Shown: positions 16,101 through 23,017, numbered from the stretch's first letter. The stretch: 32,862 nt of DNA from Limiplasma sp036652695 (GCA_036652695.1 JAVVVJ010000027.1:1-32862), one strand, 5' to 3'. Numbers and translations are program-made. Notes: generated by a model not told the origin, from the sequence alone.

Positions 16101-17303
16101 GGCATCGCTGCCCGTCAGGCTGAATTCCACCGCCTTGCCGGGCGGCGCTGGAATCGCAGTCAGCACAAGCGTCTGATTTTCCAGCTTGCTGTAGTAGGGG
16201 AGTTGATCCTCCAGCGGAGGCAGCCACAGCACAGCGGCTTGATCCGCCGCATTGGGGCGCAGCTCGCACAGAAATTGACCCTCCAGCGTAGCGGACAGCG
16301 CGCCGCTTGCATAGAAGGGATACGGCTTACGCCCGTTGAGGCTGATAATTTCATCCGCGCCGGTATAGCTGGGCAGGCGCACGCTGCCGCCCAGCACCGT
16401 CAGGCGCGGGCAATTGAAGTTGGTGCTGACGACCAAGCTGCCAATGCCGTTTATGGTAAGCTCCGCATTGGGAGCAGCCAGCGAGGTAACGGCGTTTTGC
16501 TCCTCAAAGCCCAGCGTACAAGCCACGCCCTCGCTAAGCGTCAGGCGCAGGAGCTGCGCGTCCTTGAGTACAATGGATACGGCAAGGTTCTTGCCCACCA
16601 CGACCTCCGCGCCCGCGCCGCCGCCGGTGAGCACATAGCTGCCGCTGCGGTAGAGGGTGTTCATGCCGTTTTTCAGCGCAATTTCCGTGGGCGTGCTGGC
16701 TGAAAGCAGCGCGGCGCCCGGCTCGTTCGCACTCACAGAGGCATCCAGCAGCCACTGCCCCAGCGGGCAGAGCGCCTTGGGGTTGCCCTGCTCATCAATG
16801 CCGACATGCGCACAGCCCTCAATGGCGCATTTGGGCGCGCGCTCGCAATGCTCATTGCGGTGGTCGCATTTGCTTTCATCCCAGCCGGGCGCGGCGCTTG
16901 GCGCGGGCGTTGGGCTATTGCTGGGCGCGGGCGTAACGGTCGCCGTATCGGTCGCCGTGGGTGCAACGGAAGCCGTTGCGCCGGGCGATACGGTGGCTGT
17001 TGCAGGTGGAGTGGCGGAAGGCCCGGTTGGCGCAGCCGTTGTTTCGGCTGGCGGCTCCGTAGCGGGCGGCTCCGTAGCGGGCGCTTCGGGCGTCGGCTCC
17101 TCCGTTGTGCCCTCCAAAGCTGTACTGGTAGGCTCTTCCGCAACGGCAGGCGGGGCGGGCACCGGGGTGGGCGTTGGCAGGGGAGCAATCACCTCCGCCG
17201 CCGCCACGGCTGTCTCCTCTTGCGCATAAGCAGGCCATGCAAGCAAAATGCACAGGTACAGGCACAGGCATTGGGTGACTTGTTTCCATATACGGGAACT
17301 CAT
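13167..17303 (-). CDS. Very large secreted modular surface protein
   Basis: A 1378-residue extracellular protein. The start is the ATG at 17303, preceded by GGAGG. The signal peptide ends near WPAYA-27. A Pro/Thr/Ala-rich linker (about 28-140) follows, then a Cys-rich segment from C146 (CDHRNEHC, PKCAIEGC, then LC) with five Cys, and possibly several His, suited to metal binding or disulphides. Residues about 190-700 are beta-rich with repeated strands such as ELTINGIGSLVV, VTLSGSGSLSVQ and KLTIDGTGALRF, suggesting a beta-solenoid or carbohydrate-related fold. Residues about 870-1020 resemble tandem MBG-type beta domains (IQGQPDPEFPYTY, GTLIRVAGEAYGNYAY). There is no LPXTG sorting signal or obvious SLH domain, so attachment is unknown. 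Function is unassigned; an adhesin or matrix role is an inference. Confidence 0.8.
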   Translation of the reverse strand: MSSRIWKQVTQCLCLYLCILLAWPAYAQEETAVAAAEVIAPLPTPTPVPAPPAVAEEPTSTALEGTTEEPTPEAPATEPPATEPPAETTAAPTGPSATPPATATVSPGATASVAPTATDTATVTPAPSNSPTPAPSAAPGWDESKCDHRNEHCERAPKCAIEGCAHVGIDEQGNPKALCPLGQWLLDASVSANEPGAALLSASTPTEIALKNGMNTLYRSGSYVLTGGGAGAEVVVGKNLAVSIVLKDAQLLRLTLSEGVACTLGFEEQNAVTSLAAPNAELTINGIGSLVVSTNFNCPRLTVLGGSVRLPSYTGADEIISLNGRKPYPFYASGALSATLEGQFLCELRPNAADQAAVLWLPPLEDQLPYYSKLENQTLVLTAIPAPPGKAVEFSLTGSDAFAPMENTDYRIVPGDQPQSKQLTIAKNGVSVTMSGIGEASYAPSVIAQAPATLFFQKQNVLGELNGSAGVTLSGSGSLSVQTLGVPALKAVGTLSISCGAVAGTALDRWQVVSVDADLALGTIASYNGQKASLCFLTGDLRTAYVPIAAPAPGYRYVGTLKGKTLKVEALPSSAALGTLGTTALTLSSGNYLLRSAPSATGDVVIPAGESVLLTLEDVQTTGRLVLEAGASATLTLTGANGFAGQTALGAKAKLTIDGTGALRFGAMTGEKGSSTTLGEQVSVTLATGDALAGSKLKPTLIRVTNNQNAPMAKTAITLKLGKDEPFSTTTDEQGLLMLWRGKALTGVNAVVLSAADTYATLITNGKADPDALPKISNLREYYNAALFDAPGALTLGIQYYVGSKVRDMPDTWVADAKTAPMQYGECNIPGIQKGDVVTYRAFASLKQGKLGQDTADAFAFGEQRSFTAIEPRRKLVIKDQQKTYDAKEFKLKSELYPQGATVAYYLKDTLLEHPPKDVGVYAAKVSVPAGDDAYLPGVYSVTMEIKRIVVLIYPEEVSKIQGQPDPEFPYTYQDTVMLGEDAVTGTLIRVAGEAYGNYAYLPDRLTAPSYYELVVDLYSPAFFVDWGPHHYLPYDPFAKIDPVYDTLRFSDGSTLRTQIRTNEILKLGSTYYGSPVSDMTDHTVRPATPTLRLRGGYDDAMLILTAEPELGKDGGYQTDADGNVVVHGRKLTLNYFMLNRLAAQHVNYLTFSLAGVSVMLPLDNLRPGGTVDEVLASNDVKRTGTSFCITLEPVSAGGLQAEESSAGDAIIAGDMLMRVGAYLQNGDTQLDISGVLKGARVMFDASGLLDGSAATTDTGDITETVAGKQVPAATAAPQPTALTQEETAAIAGAKGERETTGELLEVAQLLLQKQIERFGYALWHYGERAEMLDSFAVVPYTTSESQRAAFRALLRTKPYLTTPFYQSGLYGLSATAR

Positions 17304-17374
17304 AGCATCATCCTCCATGCACGCGAGGCAGGCCGGTCATTCCAAACGAATGGCCAGCACCTCTTTGAATAGAA

Positions 17375-17418
17375 CGGTTCACAACCGCACAACATTGCGT
17401 AGTGATTGCAACAATCAC
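17375..17418. repeat. Two short perfect palindromes upstream of the surface-protein gene
   Basis: CGGTT-CAC-AACCG (17375-17387) and GTGATTG-CAA-CAATCAC (17402-17418) lie in the 127-nt gap between queT and the surface-protein gene. The second is followed rightward by TTTTTT, but no rightward gene ends here. They could be operators for the leftward surface-protein gene, or RNA stems. No clear promoter boxes were found in this gap. Confidence 0.45.
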
Positions 17419-17430
17419 ATCTTTTTTCAT

Positions 17431-17913
17431 TTATAGCCGCCATCGGCTGAGATCTAGCCGTTTCAGACCCTTGAGCATGGGTACGCCCAGCGCGTAGCAG
17501 ACTACCGCCTGCCCCACACCCACGGTGAGCATGTTAAGCGCCAGCGCGTTGATGCCATAGGCGTAGGTAAGGATGAGCCCAACGACAACCGCGTTCACCA
17601 GCACGGGCGGCAGCGCCGCCAGCCATACATTGCGCCGTAGCTGCCATGTGAGCATAGCCGCCGCGAGCGTCGCCAGCGTGCCAAAGACGATATCGTATAC
17701 GTTTGCGCCGCCCAGCAGGTTGCTCAGCAGGCAGCCCAGCGCAAGCCCGGGCACGGCCTGCGGAAACAGCGCCGCCAGCAGCGTAAGCGCTTCGGACACG
17801 CGAAATTGCAGCGCGCCAAAGCTGATGGCTTGAAACGCAAGCGTAAGCCCACAGTAAAGCGCAGCCACAATTGCCGACAGGCAAAGGCTTTTGGTGGAGA
17901 AGAAGGAATGCAT
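17431..17913 (-). CDS. queT: QueT-family queuosine-precursor ECF transporter S component
   Basis: A 160-residue membrane protein with about five helices. It is likely the substrate-binding S component of an ECF transporter for queuine or preQ1. The pattern AALYCGLTL, GALQFRVSEALTLLAALFP, PGLALGCLLSNLLGG, YDIVFGTLATLAAAML, PPVLVNAVVVGLIL fits QueT. The energy-coupling module (EcfA, EcfA', EcfT) is not in the window and is usually shared. The ATG at 17913 has a weak AGGGGGG site at long spacing. Substrate is inferred from family resemblance only. Confidence 0.78.
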   Translation of the reverse strand: MHSFFSTKSLCLSAIVAALYCGLTLAFQAISFGALQFRVSEALTLLAALFPQAVPGLALGCLLSNLLGGANVYDIVFGTLATLAAAMLTWQLRRNVWLAALPPVLVNAVVVGLILTYAYGINALALNMLTVGVGQAVVCYALGVPMLKGLKRLDLSRWRL

Positions 17914-17960
17914 CGCCTGAATACCCCCCTAATCAATGGGACGCTCGAAAGCGTCACGCA

Positions 17961-17989
17961 ATTATAACACAAACAAGCGAACCAGTCGA
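17961..17989 (-). promoter_or_regulatory. Promoter of queT
   Basis: On the minus strand TCGACT (17989-17984), 17 nt, and exact TATAAT (17966-17961). The leader of about 40 nt holds a hairpin GACGCT-TTCG-AGCGTC (17955-17940). It does not match the preQ1 riboswitch consensus that I know. Confidence 0.65.
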
Positions 17990-18069
17990 GAACGCGCGAA
18001 TGCCCGTGAAACAGCGTTGCTCGCCCCCCGCGTCCTTTTGAAAATGGGATGGCGCGGCCGCGCCGTCTG

Positions 18070-18078
18070 TGCTATAAT
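18070..18078 (+). promoter_or_regulatory. Extended -10 promoter of mgtE
   Basis: TGCTATAAT is an exact extended -10 element. At 17-nt spacing the -35 is poor (TGGCGC), as is usual for extended -10 promoters. It implies an mgtE leader of about 155 nt, long enough to carry regulatory structure. Confidence 0.65.
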
Positions 18079-18147
18079 GCGTACGAGCAGCGAACGCCCC
18101 GCGAGGCGCCGCCAATCAAATCGACTAGGTGAAAGGAGCCAACGATC

Positions 18148-18198
18148 GTGGAAGCGGACAGTAGCCATTACCGAAGTAGAAAGATTGTGGGCGGCTGA
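18148..18198 (+). CDS. Candidate 16-residue leader peptide upstream of mgtE
   Basis: A short ORF in the mgtE leader reads GTG to TGA and encodes MEADSSHYRSRKIVGG. AAAGGAG lies at 18132-18138, ten nt before the GTG. The stop codon sits inside the left arm of the hairpin at 18189-18219, and mgtE starts 40 nt later. The layout, an early E-x-D followed by Arg/Lys, resembles the 17-residue MgtL leader of enterobacterial mgtA, which makes translation sensitive to Mg2+. That it is translated, or regulatory, is inference. Such a short frame can also arise by chance. Confidence 0.45.
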   Translation: MEADSSHYRSRKIVGG

Positions 18199-18219
18199 GC
18201 TTCGCATGCTGAGCCGTCC
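18189..18219 (+). promoter_or_regulatory. mRNA hairpin next to the mgtE ribosome-binding site
   Basis: GGGCGGCTGAGC (18189-18200) pairs with GCTGAGCCGTCC (18208-18219) around a 7-nt loop, with one G-G mismatch and one G-U pair. No T-run follows, so it is not an intrinsic terminator. The mgtE site AGAGGAG begins 3 nt later. A rival pairing is CTAGG (18125-18129) with CCTAG (18219-18223), which would touch the hairpin base and the ribosome-binding site. Confidence 0.6.
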
Positions 18220-18238
18220 CTAGAGGAGTGTGTTCAGC

Positions 18239-19579
18239 ATGGAAAACGAAATATTGACTCTGCTTAGCGAAAAGCGCTATGGAGAACTGAAGAAGAAGCT
18301 GGATGAGCTGCATGAAGCGGACATCGCCGAGCTTCTGGAGGATATGCCCGATGCGGAAATGAAGCTTCGGCTTTTTCGCATGCTTCCAAAGGACATCACC
18401 GCGCAGGTGTTTTCCTACATTTCCACGGATGTGCAGCAGGAGCTGATCACGCTCCTCACCGATACGGAGCAGCGCTTCATATTGGATGATATGTACATGG
18501 ACGACTATGCCGATATGATGGAGGAGCTGCCCGCCAACGTGGTGGAGCGCGTGCTGCGCAACTCCCGCCTCGAAAACCGCGCGCTCATCAACCAATACCT
18601 GAAATACCCCGACCATAGCGCTGGCAGCATCATGACCAGCGAGTATGTCAACATCAAGCGCTCCATGACGGTGCGCGAGGCCTTTGACCACATCCGCATC
18701 ACCGGCATGAACAAGGAAACCGTCTATACCTGCTACGTAACCGATCAGGCGCATAAGCTGGAGGGCGTAGTTACCGTGCGCGACATGCTGTTTGCCCAGC
18801 CCGATACGCCCATTCCGGAGCTGATCACGGGGCATCTGCTGCTGGTACACACGCTGGATGATATCGAGGATGTCGCAAAGGCGTTCTCCAAGTACGATAT
18901 GATCGCCATGCCCGTTGTGGACAATGAGGAGCGCATTGTGGGCATCATCACCATCGATGACGTGGTGGACGTGATTCAAAAGGTAAACACCGAGGACTTT
19001 GAACGCATGGCCGCCATTTCGCCAAGCGCGGACGAGTACCTCAAGACCTCCCCCTTTAAGCTGGCCATGCGGCGCTTGCCTTGGCTGATGATTTTGATGG
19101 TCTCCGGTATGTTGACCGGCGCGCTCCTTGAGCAGTACGAGGCGACCATCGCCATGGTGCCGCTGCTGGTGGCTTTTCTGCCCATGCTCATGGATACGGG
19201 CGGCAATTGCGGCAGCCAATCCGCAACCATCGTCATCCGCGGCATGGCGCTGGACGAGCTTGTTTTTGGCGATTTCTTCCGCGTGGTGTTTAAAGAGGCG
19301 CGCGTGGCGCTCATCTGCGGCGCGGGCTTAGCGGTGGTGAACTTCTTGCGCGTCTGGCTGCAATACGGCGATATGACCATCGCCCTTGTGGTGAGCCTGA
19401 CACTGATGGCCACGGTGTTCATCTCCAAGAGCATCGGCGCAATGCTGCCCATGCTTGCCAAAAAGGTGCGGCTCGACCCCGCCATCATGGCCTCGCCGCT
19501 CATTACCACCATTGTGGATTGCTGCTCCGTATTTATTTACTTCAACATTTCTCTGGCGCTGATGGGCAGCCGGTTCTAA
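18239..19579 (+). CDS. mgtE: Magnesium transporter MgtE
   Basis: A 446-residue dimeric Mg2+ channel of the inner membrane. Domains in order: the MgtE_N helical domain (1-~125, ADIAELLEDMP), a CBS pair (about 130-250, SIMTSEYVNIKRSMTV and PVVDNEERIVGIITIDDVVD) that senses cytosolic Mg2+, the plug helix, and five transmembrane helices (about 275-446). Key signatures are MDTGGNCGSQSAT and LDPAIMASPLITTIVD. I chose the ATG at 18239 over the in-frame GTG at 18230, which is only 1 nt from GGAG. The gene is divergent from queT and carries a structured leader. Confidence 0.95.
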   Translation: MENEILTLLSEKRYGELKKKLDELHEADIAELLEDMPDAEMKLRLFRMLPKDITAQVFSYISTDVQQELITLLTDTEQRFILDDMYMDDYADMMEELPANVVERVLRNSRLENRALINQYLKYPDHSAGSIMTSEYVNIKRSMTVREAFDHIRITGMNKETVYTCYVTDQAHKLEGVVTVRDMLFAQPDTPIPELITGHLLLVHTLDDIEDVAKAFSKYDMIAMPVVDNEERIVGIITIDDVVDVIQKVNTEDFERMAAISPSADEYLKTSPFKLAMRRLPWLMILMVSGMLTGALLEQYEATIAMVPLLVAFLPMLMDTGGNCGSQSATIVIRGMALDELVFGDFFRVVFKEARVALICGAGLAVVNFLRVWLQYGDMTIALVVSLTLMATVFISKSIGAMLPMLAKKVRLDPAIMASPLITTIVDCCSVFIYFNISLALMGSRF

Positions 19580-19584
19580 ACGGC

Positions 19585-19619
19585 GCGGCAGAGCGCGAGC
19601 ATCCCCTTCGCTCTGCCGC
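19585..19619 (+). terminator. Hairpin after mgtE
   Basis: GCGGCAGAGCG (19585-19595) pairs perfectly with CGCTCTGCCGC (19609-19619). There is no T-run after it, so it may stabilise the 3' end or partly terminate. The next gene starts 84 nt after the mgtE stop. Confidence 0.5.
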
Positions 19620-19663
19620 CAAAGCTGGCGTCCTCATGCTTACAAATCAGGAGGCGACGGTAC

Positions 19664-21493
19664 ATGAGCTTGTTCAAGCAATGGACTCTGCGCACGGCGC
19701 GACGCCATGCAAGGGCGTCGAAGGTCGCGGCGAGCAAGCCGCAGGAGCAGGACGCGCGGGAGGCCGCTCCCATGGTGGAGGCGCTCCATACAGCCGCTGC
19801 GCTGCCGACAACGGCCGAAGAACCGCCCGTTGCTGTGCAAGCAGCGCCTACCGCACTGCCGCCAGCCGCCAGCGTGCCCGCAGCCGTCGCGTCGCGCGGG
19901 CGCGGCACGATCACTGGCTGCGATTTGAGCCAGCTGCAAAGCTTGACGCGCCCTTTTGCACGCGATTCCTTTTATCGGCTTCGCCCGCCCTTTTCGCGCG
20001 AGGCGGCGGAGCGTTCCTTGGAGCTTGCCAACATGGCCTACACGCTGGATATCGACCCATGGGTGGAGGCTGGTTGGAACGATTTTTCCATTCAGATTGA
20101 TAACGTGCTGCAAAGCGGCGTAACCCATGGCGAGAGCGCCAGCGGGGAGCGTATGCGAAACGCGCTCAACACATGGAAGCTCATCCGCGCCAAGGCGGCG
20201 CTCAACGCACGCAACCCCGTATCACAGGTGTTAAGCGCCCTGCGCCAGCGCGAACGAAGCGATACCATCAAGGCCGTGTGCATGATGCACCCCCTGCCCG
20301 ATGGGCAATACCTGCTTGCCATTGGCTTTATGGGCACCGGCAGGCGTTTTTACGATTGGATTTCCAACTTTCGCTTTACCACGGAGGAAGGCTTTCATAA
20401 GGGTTTTCATCAACTCTGCCGGTATTTTGAGGAAAGCGCGGAGAGCATTGTATTTCCCGAAACGGCAGCGGAGCTGGGGCTTGAAAAGCTTACGCTCAAC
20501 GAGGTGCTTGCCGAAATGCGCAGCGGCGGCAGCCGTTTTCGCCTATGGATGGCGGGGCACAGTCAGGGCGCTGCGGTGATGCAGGTTTTCACGCATCGGC
20601 TGATGACGGATTGGGGTGTTCAGGTACAAAACATGGTGGGCTACGGCTTTGCTTCCCCCACCGTGGCCACGGGACGCTTGGCCTACGACCCTGCCGCCTA
20701 TCCCCTCTACCATCTCCTCAACAGCGATGACATGGTAACCCGCATGGGTGCTGTGCTACACCTGGGGCTTTGCCTGCAATATCAGGCAAACGACGCATTC
20801 CGCGCCACAACCTACGGATTAAGCACTTTGCCAGCCGACGTTGCCGCGCGTGACGCGCTTCGCCCCTATCAGCTGCAAATGGTGGATACCGCGAGCATTC
20901 TGCTGTATTCCACCGCCTTTTTGCAGTGCATTGCCGAGGAAAAAGGCGAGGAGAGCCTAAGCGCACTCATGAACAAGCGCTGGAGCATCGCGCCTGTGGA
21001 TTGGCTGCTGACGCGCGCGGGCGGTCAGGCGCAGAGCTGGCTGGATATGCTAGTGGAGCATGCCCGCAACGGCTATGCCGCCGTTATGGATCGGCCGATG
21101 GACGAGCGTGAGCTTACCGCCATCCGCGATAGCATGCGCCCACTGGTGCGTTCCATGCCCCTGCGCCGCCTCATGAGCGGCGTTGCCAGCTACTGCGCAC
21201 CACCCCATCATATCATGTGCGATGAACAGCGTGAGCGCGGGGCTTACGCCTATCTTGTGCAAACCGGCCTCAGCGCGGTGCGCCCCTTTATTTGGGTTCG
21301 CCAACCCAACGGCTCGGCAGTGCGTCGCTATGCCGCGGTTCCCACGGACAGCGCGCGTCCCATCGATGGGCTGCATCTGCCCGCCGAGCAGCCGTTCAAC
21401 GTTTGCCGCGCGCGCCGCAATCCCGCCCCTGCCCGCGCCCTACCCATCGGCAAGCATCGCGCCAGCCTAAGCGCAAGGCGCGCCATGCGGTGA
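19664..21493 (+). CDS. Lipase-like alpha/beta hydrolase (class 3-type)
   Basis: A 609-residue protein. After a basic then Ala/Pro-rich N-terminal region (1-80, probably disordered) there is a hydrolase core. The nucleophile elbow is AGHSQGAA with S300. The segment VGYGFASPTVATG and HLLNSDDMVTRM (D355/D356) match the lipase class 3 fold, where the Asp completes the triad. The His is not certain; candidates include H533-H534 in the CAPPHHIM stretch. No signal peptide is present, so it is probably cytoplasmic or exported unusually. A basic C-terminal tail ends the protein. The ATG has AGGAGG upstream. Substrate is unknown. Confidence 0.68.
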   Translation: MSLFKQWTLRTARRHARASKVAASKPQEQDAREAAPMVEALHTAAALPTTAEEPPVAVQAAPTALPPAASVPAAVASRGRGTITGCDLSQLQSLTRPFARDSFYRLRPPFSREAAERSLELANMAYTLDIDPWVEAGWNDFSIQIDNVLQSGVTHGESASGERMRNALNTWKLIRAKAALNARNPVSQVLSALRQRERSDTIKAVCMMHPLPDGQYLLAIGFMGTGRRFYDWISNFRFTTEEGFHKGFHQLCRYFEESAESIVFPETAAELGLEKLTLNEVLAEMRSGGSRFRLWMAGHSQGAAVMQVFTHRLMTDWGVQVQNMVGYGFASPTVATGRLAYDPAAYPLYHLLNSDDMVTRMGAVLHLGLCLQYQANDAFRATTYGLSTLPADVAARDALRPYQLQMVDTASILLYSTAFLQCIAEEKGEESLSALMNKRWSIAPVDWLLTRAGGQAQSWLDMLVEHARNGYAAVMDRPMDERELTAIRDSMRPLVRSMPLRRLMSGVASYCAPPHHIMCDEQRERGAYAYLVQTGLSAVRPFIWVRQPNGSAVRRYAAVPTDSARPIDGLHLPAEQPFNVCRARRNPAPARALPIGKHRASLSARRAMR

Positions 21494-21550
21494 GCCGCTT
21501 TCCCCCATTGCTCCAAAACCAATTTCCTCAAGGAAACCGCTCTAGCCCTC

Positions 21551-21593
21551 CGCTGTCCCCATTGGCCTGTGGCCGTGGGTACGGCGTTTTTTT
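21551..21593 (+). terminator. Intrinsic terminator after the lipase-like gene
   Basis: An outer stem CGCTGT/ACGGCG and an inner stem CCCATTGGCC/GGCCGTGGG around a short loop are followed by T7 (21587-21593). Confidence 0.85.
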
Positions 21594-21607
21594 GTGAAAA
21601 AAATCAC

Positions 21608-21636
21608 TTGACATTTTTGGAAAATCATGCAATCAT
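21608..21636 (+). promoter_or_regulatory. Promoter of the RsgI-like gene
   Basis: Exact TTGACA (21608-21613), 17 nt, and AATCAT (21631-21636) preceded by TGC, an extended -10. No sigma-I-type promoter boxes were seen. Confidence 0.55.
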
Positions 21637-21700
21637 GTAACCAGAAACAATAAAAAAACAATTGAAAGGTAGGGAAGACTGCATACTACGGGTTACATGA
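21623..21700 (+). repeat. Inverted and direct repeats in the RsgI-like leader
   Basis: TCATGTAACC (21633-21642) and GGTTACATGA (21691-21700) form a perfect 10-bp inverted repeat 48 nt apart. AATCATG also occurs twice (21623-21629 and 21631-21637). They overlap the -10 box and the leader, and could be a regulator site or an mRNA stem. Confidence 0.55.
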
Positions 21701-21737
21701 CTACAGTGCTCCAAAAAAATGATAGGAGAATTGCACG

Positions 21738-22778
21738 ATGGAAAACTCGGTTTCAACGGTCAAAAAGGCATGGATGGTTGGGGGCATGGTGATTCTGGCG
21801 GTGGTATTGGCGATGGCAATGTGGGGGTATCTGACCGCACCGGCTCACCTGATGACGGTGGACGTCAACCCGAGCATCAGCATCGAAACCAACAGGCTGG
21901 GCGAGGTGGTTTCGGTGACGGGCATCAACGAGGACGCGCAGACGCTGCTTGCAGGCTATGACCCGACGGGGCGCGAGCTGGAACGTGTTGTAGAGGATTT
22001 GGCCGCTCTGCTTCTTCAAAATGGCTATTTGAAAAATGGCACGGACAATGTGCTTGTCACCGTCCGTGGCGATGAGGCGGCAGCGGATAACCTTGCCCTG
22101 CTGAACAAAGGAATCGTCAGCTACCTTGAAAAGAAGGGCATTGAAACGAATATGATCAGCCGGATCGAGCAATTCACCGAAGCAGACGTCGCCAAGGCAG
22201 AGAAGCTTGGCGTATCTGTGGGTAAGTTGCTGGTACTGGAGCACCTTGCAGGTGGGGATGAAGCACTGCTGGTTGAGCTAGCGGGCCTAAGCATGACGGA
22301 GCTTGCAAAATTCGCCGCCACAAAGGGCATTGATTTTGCCGAGCTGGATGGAAAATCCCTAGATGATCCCCTAACCAAGGCAGATATGGAAGAGCTTTTT
22401 GACGCGGATTTCAACGTTGAGGCGCTAGAGGCTGCGGAAGAGGAAGAGGAGCGGCTTGAGGAAGAGCGCGAGGCCGCCGAGGAAGAAGCCGAGAAGGCAG
22501 AAGAAGCCGCTGAGGAGGCTCGCGAAAAGCAGGAGCAGGCTGCGGACGTTGCCCGCGACGCGCAGGATCAGCAAAAGGACAAGAGCGAGAAGGCTGAGGA
22601 CGATGCCAAGGAAGCTCTTGAAAAGCAAGAGGATGAGCGCAAGCAGGCCGAGGAGGATGCGCAGGATAAGGCCGAGCCGGCAGACGAGCCTGAGCCGGCA
22701 GAGGAGCCTGAGCCGGCAGACGAGCCAGAGCCGGCAGAGGAGCCTGAGGACGAGCCAGAGCCGGAGGAAGCGGACTAA
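21738..22778 (+). CDS. RsgI-like membrane protein without an anti-sigma domain
   Basis: A 346-residue single-pass membrane protein. Only about 10 residues precede the transmembrane helix (about 11-32). The extracellular part begins MTVDVNPSISIETNRLGEVVSV, the conserved start of the RsgI extracytoplasmic domain. N44-P45 corresponds to the Asn-Pro bond at which RsgI proteins are reported to self-cleave. A helical region (about 60-230) follows, then a strongly charged Glu/Lys coiled coil (about 233-315) and a tail of PEPAEE/PEPADE repeats (about 316-340). Classic RsgI has a cytoplasmic sigma-I-binding domain before the helix; it is missing, and no sigI gene is adjacent. The ATG has AGGAG twelve bases before it. 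Confidence 0.78.
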   Translation: MENSVSTVKKAWMVGGMVILAVVLAMAMWGYLTAPAHLMTVDVNPSISIETNRLGEVVSVTGINEDAQTLLAGYDPTGRELERVVEDLAALLLQNGYLKNGTDNVLVTVRGDEAAADNLALLNKGIVSYLEKKGIETNMISRIEQFTEADVAKAEKLGVSVGKLLVLEHLAGGDEALLVELAGLSMTELAKFAATKGIDFAELDGKSLDDPLTKADMEELFDADFNVEALEAAEEEEERLEEEREAAEEEAEKAEEAAEEAREKQEQAADVARDAQDQQKDKSEKAEDDAKEALEKQEDERKQAEEDAQDKAEPADEPEPAEEPEPADEPEPAEEPEDEPEPEEAD

Positions 22779-22820
22779 TACAAGCCTCTGTGCCAATGAT
22801 CAAATCACAAGTATTTTGGA

Positions 22821-22857
22821 GAAAGCTGGAAGCATGGTTGCTTCCAGCTTTCTTTTG
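22821..22857 (+). terminator. Intrinsic terminator of the RsgI-like gene
   Basis: A perfect 13-bp stem GAAAGCTGGAAGC/GCTTCCAGCTTTC (22821-22833, 22840-22852) with a 6-nt loop, followed by TTTT. Confidence 0.9.
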
Positions 22858-22974
22858 TTGGTGCGCCTAGTGCATCCATAATCGCTTCCTGCGCAAAGGG
22901 CAGAAGAAGCGAGCCATATTTTTGTTGAGCAGATGGAAGAAAACGCCATAGAACGTTCGTTTGATATAGGAGGG

Positions 22975-23017
22975 ATCGTTGCATCTGTACGCCAGCGCTA
23001 TGCGATAAACCAACGAT
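22975..23017 (+). repeat. Inverted repeat before the secreted beta-propeller-like gene
   Basis: ATCGTTG (22975-22981) and CAACGAT (23011-23017) form a 7-bp inverted repeat just before the ribosome-binding site GGGAGGAAG. If transcribed it gives a stem with a 29-nt loop. No convincing promoter was found in 22858-23033. Confidence 0.35.

Noticed and set aside
17402..17430. Rightward terminator GTGATTG-CAA-CAATCAC followed by T6
   Set aside because: No rightward gene ends here, so it is reported only as a palindrome.
17914..17960. PreQ1 riboswitch in the queT leader
   Set aside because: The leader of about 40 nt has a GACGCT-TTCG-AGCGTC hairpin, but I could not fit it to the preQ1-I or preQ1-II consensus, so none is claimed.
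18085..18238. M-box (ykoK) Mg2+ riboswitch before mgtE
   Set aside because: TAGGTGA resembles the M-box start, but the later conserved blocks (GCUGCC, CCAAUGGGUCAACAG) are absent.
18125..19219. Long open frame on the strand opposite mgtE
   Set aside because: It mirrors the well-supported mgtE reading frame and its translation is His/Val-rich without any family motif.
22676..22775. Repeat array resembling a CRISPR or satellite
   Set aside because: The repeats are in frame and encode PEPAEE/PEPADE units of the RsgI-like protein tail; there are no unique spacers.
22979..23008. Nine-codon leader ORF (TTG start) before the secreted propeller-like gene
   Set aside because: AGGAGGG is too close to the TTG and no structure or conservation supports it.
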